64,000 nt of DNA from Calothrix sp. NIES-2100. GTDB lineage: Bacteria > Cyanobacteriota > Cyanobacteriia > Cyanobacteriales > Nostocaceae. Below, piece by piece: positions 62,459 through 64,000 of the stretch (positions are counted from its first letter, which is position 1; each line of letters begins with the position of its first letter). Below the pieces are notes generated by a model. That model made no database searches and had not been told where the DNA came from. It saw only the letters and a list, made by a program, of their open reading frames with translations. The position numbers were made by a program, and so were the translations under genes. The stretch spans positions 7,576,645 to 7,640,644 of the forward strand of contig NZ_AP018178.1 in the NCBI RefSeq assembly GCF_002368195.1. Reading direction: 5' to 3'.

Positions 62459-63511
62459 ATGACATTATTACTAGCGGGAGATATTGGTGGTACGAAAACT
62501 ATTCTGCGGTTGGCTGAAACCACAGATTCACCAGGATTGCATGAAAACTCAGACTCACATATTTTACGCAATATTTATGAGGAGAGTTTTCACAGTCAGG
62601 ATTTTCCTGATTTAGTACCGATAGTCCAACAGTTTCTCATCAAAGCTAAGTCTTCGACACCCCAAAAGGCTTGCTTTGCGATCGCCGGTCCAGTAGTGAA
62701 CAATACTGCTAAGCTGACCAATTTAGCTTGGTATTTAGATAGTGAACGTCTACAACAAGAATTGGGGATTACCTCTGTTTCCCTGATCAATGACTTTACT
62801 GCTGTTGGTCACGGCATTTTCGGCTTAAACACCAAAAATCTGCTGACTTTACAACCAGGGAAACCCAGACCCGAAGCACCCATTGCCATTATTGGCGCGG
62901 GGACTGGCTTAGGACAAGGATTTTTAATCAAGCAGGGAGAAAATTATCACGTTTTTGCTTCCGAAGGTGGACACGCCGACTTTGCTGCGCGTACCGAGTT
63001 AGAGTTTCGGCTGATGAAATATCTGATGGATAAACATGATATCCAGCGCGTTTCTGTAGAAAGAGTTGTGTCTGGGCAAGGCATTATCTCAATTTACCAA
63101 TTTTTGCGGGATCAAAAAATTGCCGCCGAATCACCAGATATCGCCCATATCGTCAGAGTTTGGGAACAAGAAGCGGGAAAACTAGAGAAAAGCGTCGATC
63201 CAAATGCGATCATTGGTACGGCTGCACTCCAAGGACGCGATCGCCTCTGCGAACAAACCATGCATCTGTTTGTCGAACTTTACGGTGCAGAAGCCGGAAA
63301 TCTTGCCATCAAACTTCTACCTTATGGCGGATTATATATTGCTGGTGGTATCGCTCCGAAAATATTGCCTTTAATGCAAGACGGTACTTTCCTCTTGAAT
63401 TTTACCCAAAAAGGTAGAATGCGTTCCCTCCTCGAAGAAATACCGGTGTATATTATTCTCAATCAACAAGTAGGGCTAATTGGTGCTGCTTTGTATGCTG
63501 CTAGGTTATAA
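62459..63511 (+). CDS. glk: Glucokinase
   Basis: This gene encodes 350 residues from ATG 62459; the longer frame from 62417 adds 14 residues before the conserved start. The phosphate-1 motif is LLLAGDIGGTKT, the sugar-binding segment is SLINDFTAVGHGI, and IGAGTGLGQGFLI and the metal/sugar region SEGGHADFAARTELE match bacterial Glk (PF02685). The adenosine motif is YIAGGIAPKI. It phosphorylates glucose to glucose-6-phosphate, feeding the oxidative pentose phosphate path that powers heterotrophic and heterocyst metabolism. Confidence 0.95.
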   Translation: MTLLLAGDIGGTKTILRLAETTDSPGLHENSDSHILRNIYEESFHSQDFPDLVPIVQQFLIKAKSSTPQKACFAIAGPVVNNTAKLTNLAWYLDSERLQQELGITSVSLINDFTAVGHGIFGLNTKNLLTLQPGKPRPEAPIAIIGAGTGLGQGFLIKQGENYHVFASEGGHADFAARTELEFRLMKYLMDKHDIQRVSVERVVSGQGIISIYQFLRDQKIAAESPDIAHIVRVWEQEAGKLEKSVDPNAIIGTAALQGRDRLCEQTMHLFVELYGAEAGNLAIKLLPYGGLYIAGGIAPKILPLMQDGTFLLNFTQKGRMRSLLEEIPVYIILNQQVGLIGAALYAARL

Positions 63512-63695
63512 CAGCTAGTACCGCTTTGCGGAATTCAAAATTCAAAATTTTACCCAGAGCGTAGTCGAAGGGTCAAAATTCAAAATTGCAAAAAGCTTAT
63601 AAAGTAAGCTTTGCGTTTATTTTGAATCGAATATTTATTTCCGCTGTGCTGTACTAGCAACAACGGTGATATCAGCATCATCAAAAGCAAAAACT

Positions 63696-64000
63696 ATGAC
63701 AATTAAAGTTTTATTGCCCTTACTTGCTGCCACACTTGTATGCAGCGGGTCTTTCCTGGTTGAGGCCAGTCAACCTAAACCAAAGGTAACACCAGCTAAA
63801 CCCAAGGTTACTCAACCACAAAAGCCACAATGGAAGTTGTTTACTGGCCCAGATGGGCGCTTTAGCGTTTTAATGCCAGGAATACCCATCAGGAAGACCC
63901 AAGCTCAAAAAACCTACATGGGGGAAATCAATGTAGAACTATTTACAGCTCAACCACCAAAACAGGAAGTAGCTTATGTAGTTGCTTACAATGACTTTCC
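63696..64000 (+). CDS. Exported protein with PDGRFSVLMPG motif, partial (3' end beyond window)
   Basis: The frame is open from ATG 63696 to the right edge (101 codons). A signal peptide (VLLPLLAATLVCSGSFLVEA) is followed by a Lys/Pro-rich linker and WKLFTGPDGRFSVLMPGIP, then NVELFTAQ and EVAYVVAYNDF. The GRFSVLMPG.P segment opens a family of exported cyanobacterial proteins of unknown function. The Cys in the signal region (LVCSG) could be a lipobox but is not in a good context. Confidence 0.75.
   Translation, partial: MTIKVLLPLLAATLVCSGSFLVEASQPKPKVTPAKPKVTQPQKPQWKLFTGPDGRFSVLMPGIPIRKTQAQKTYMGEINVELFTAQPPKQEVAYVVAYNDF

Noticed and set aside
1..64000. tRNA, rRNA or integrase-attachment sites
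   Set aside because: I looked for T-arm (GGTTCGAATCC-like) and rRNA sequences and saw none, so no integrative element boundary of that type is claimed.

Overview
The window comes from a filamentous, heterocyst-forming cyanobacterium (Nostocales: Nostoc, Tolypothrix or Calothrix type). The evidence is a HetP-family gene, many GCGATCGC (HIP1) octamers, heptameric short tandem repeats between genes, CHAT/TPR, WD40 and pentapeptide-repeat proteins, and a MenH homologue for phylloquinone synthesis. No rRNA, tRNA, cas or phage structural gene was recognised.

Layout. 1-4.6 kb: 3' part of a TPR-CHAT protease-like gene (runs off the left edge), a small exported protein, a DUF4351/Rpn-type protein and a SemiSWEET. 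4.8-10.3 kb: housekeeping genes (B12-binding radical SAM, CPXCG protein, SRPBCC protein, menH, an InrS/CsoR-like metal sensor with a His-rich tail, an HtrA protease). 10.4-17.9 kb: a conflict-type region with a Phd/YefM antitoxin, an antitoxin/MazF pair, a giant caspase-STAND-WD40 protein divergent from a Trypco1-like small protein, and an antitoxin whose toxin is decayed. 18-20.4 kb: a GH116 glycosidase. 20.4-25.8 kb: mostly non-coding, holding the HetP-family gene, a near-consensus HetR box about 1.1 kb upstream of it, and a parvulin-type isomerase. 26-30.8 kb: paired M16 peptidases, a TetR regulator and a DUF4332 protein. 31-42 kb: an orphan DNA methyltransferase, a membrane pentapeptide protein, a quinone oxidoreductase, a Gly/Ser/Thr repeat surface protein and three paralogous pentapeptide proteins. 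42-44.5 kb: a SelD-associated FAD oxidoreductase without its SelD half, then repeats. 44.6-48.2 kb: a 17-repeat CRISPR array split by a group II intron. 48.4-54 kb: a TVP38/glycosyltransferase pair and a second TPR-CHAT protein. 54-59.3 kb: a complete five-gene branched-chain/neutral amino-acid ABC importer. 59.3-64 kb: a local tandem duplication, Uma2 nuclease, AqpZ, histidine phosphatase, glucokinase and the start of an exported protein.

The strongest observation is the group II intron in the CRISPR array. It lies in the sense orientation of the predicted crRNA precursor, one base beyond a CRISPR repeat. Candidate EBS1 and EBS2 segments inside the intron are complementary to the last 11 bases of the repeat plus that one base, so the intron appears to target the CRISPR repeat itself. 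Other points are the caspase/Trypco1 module, a 193-194 bp MITE family with 9-bp target duplications (one copy has its own empty site in a neighbouring tandem duplicate), and the HetR box. All calls are by eye from the sequence; no database search was run.
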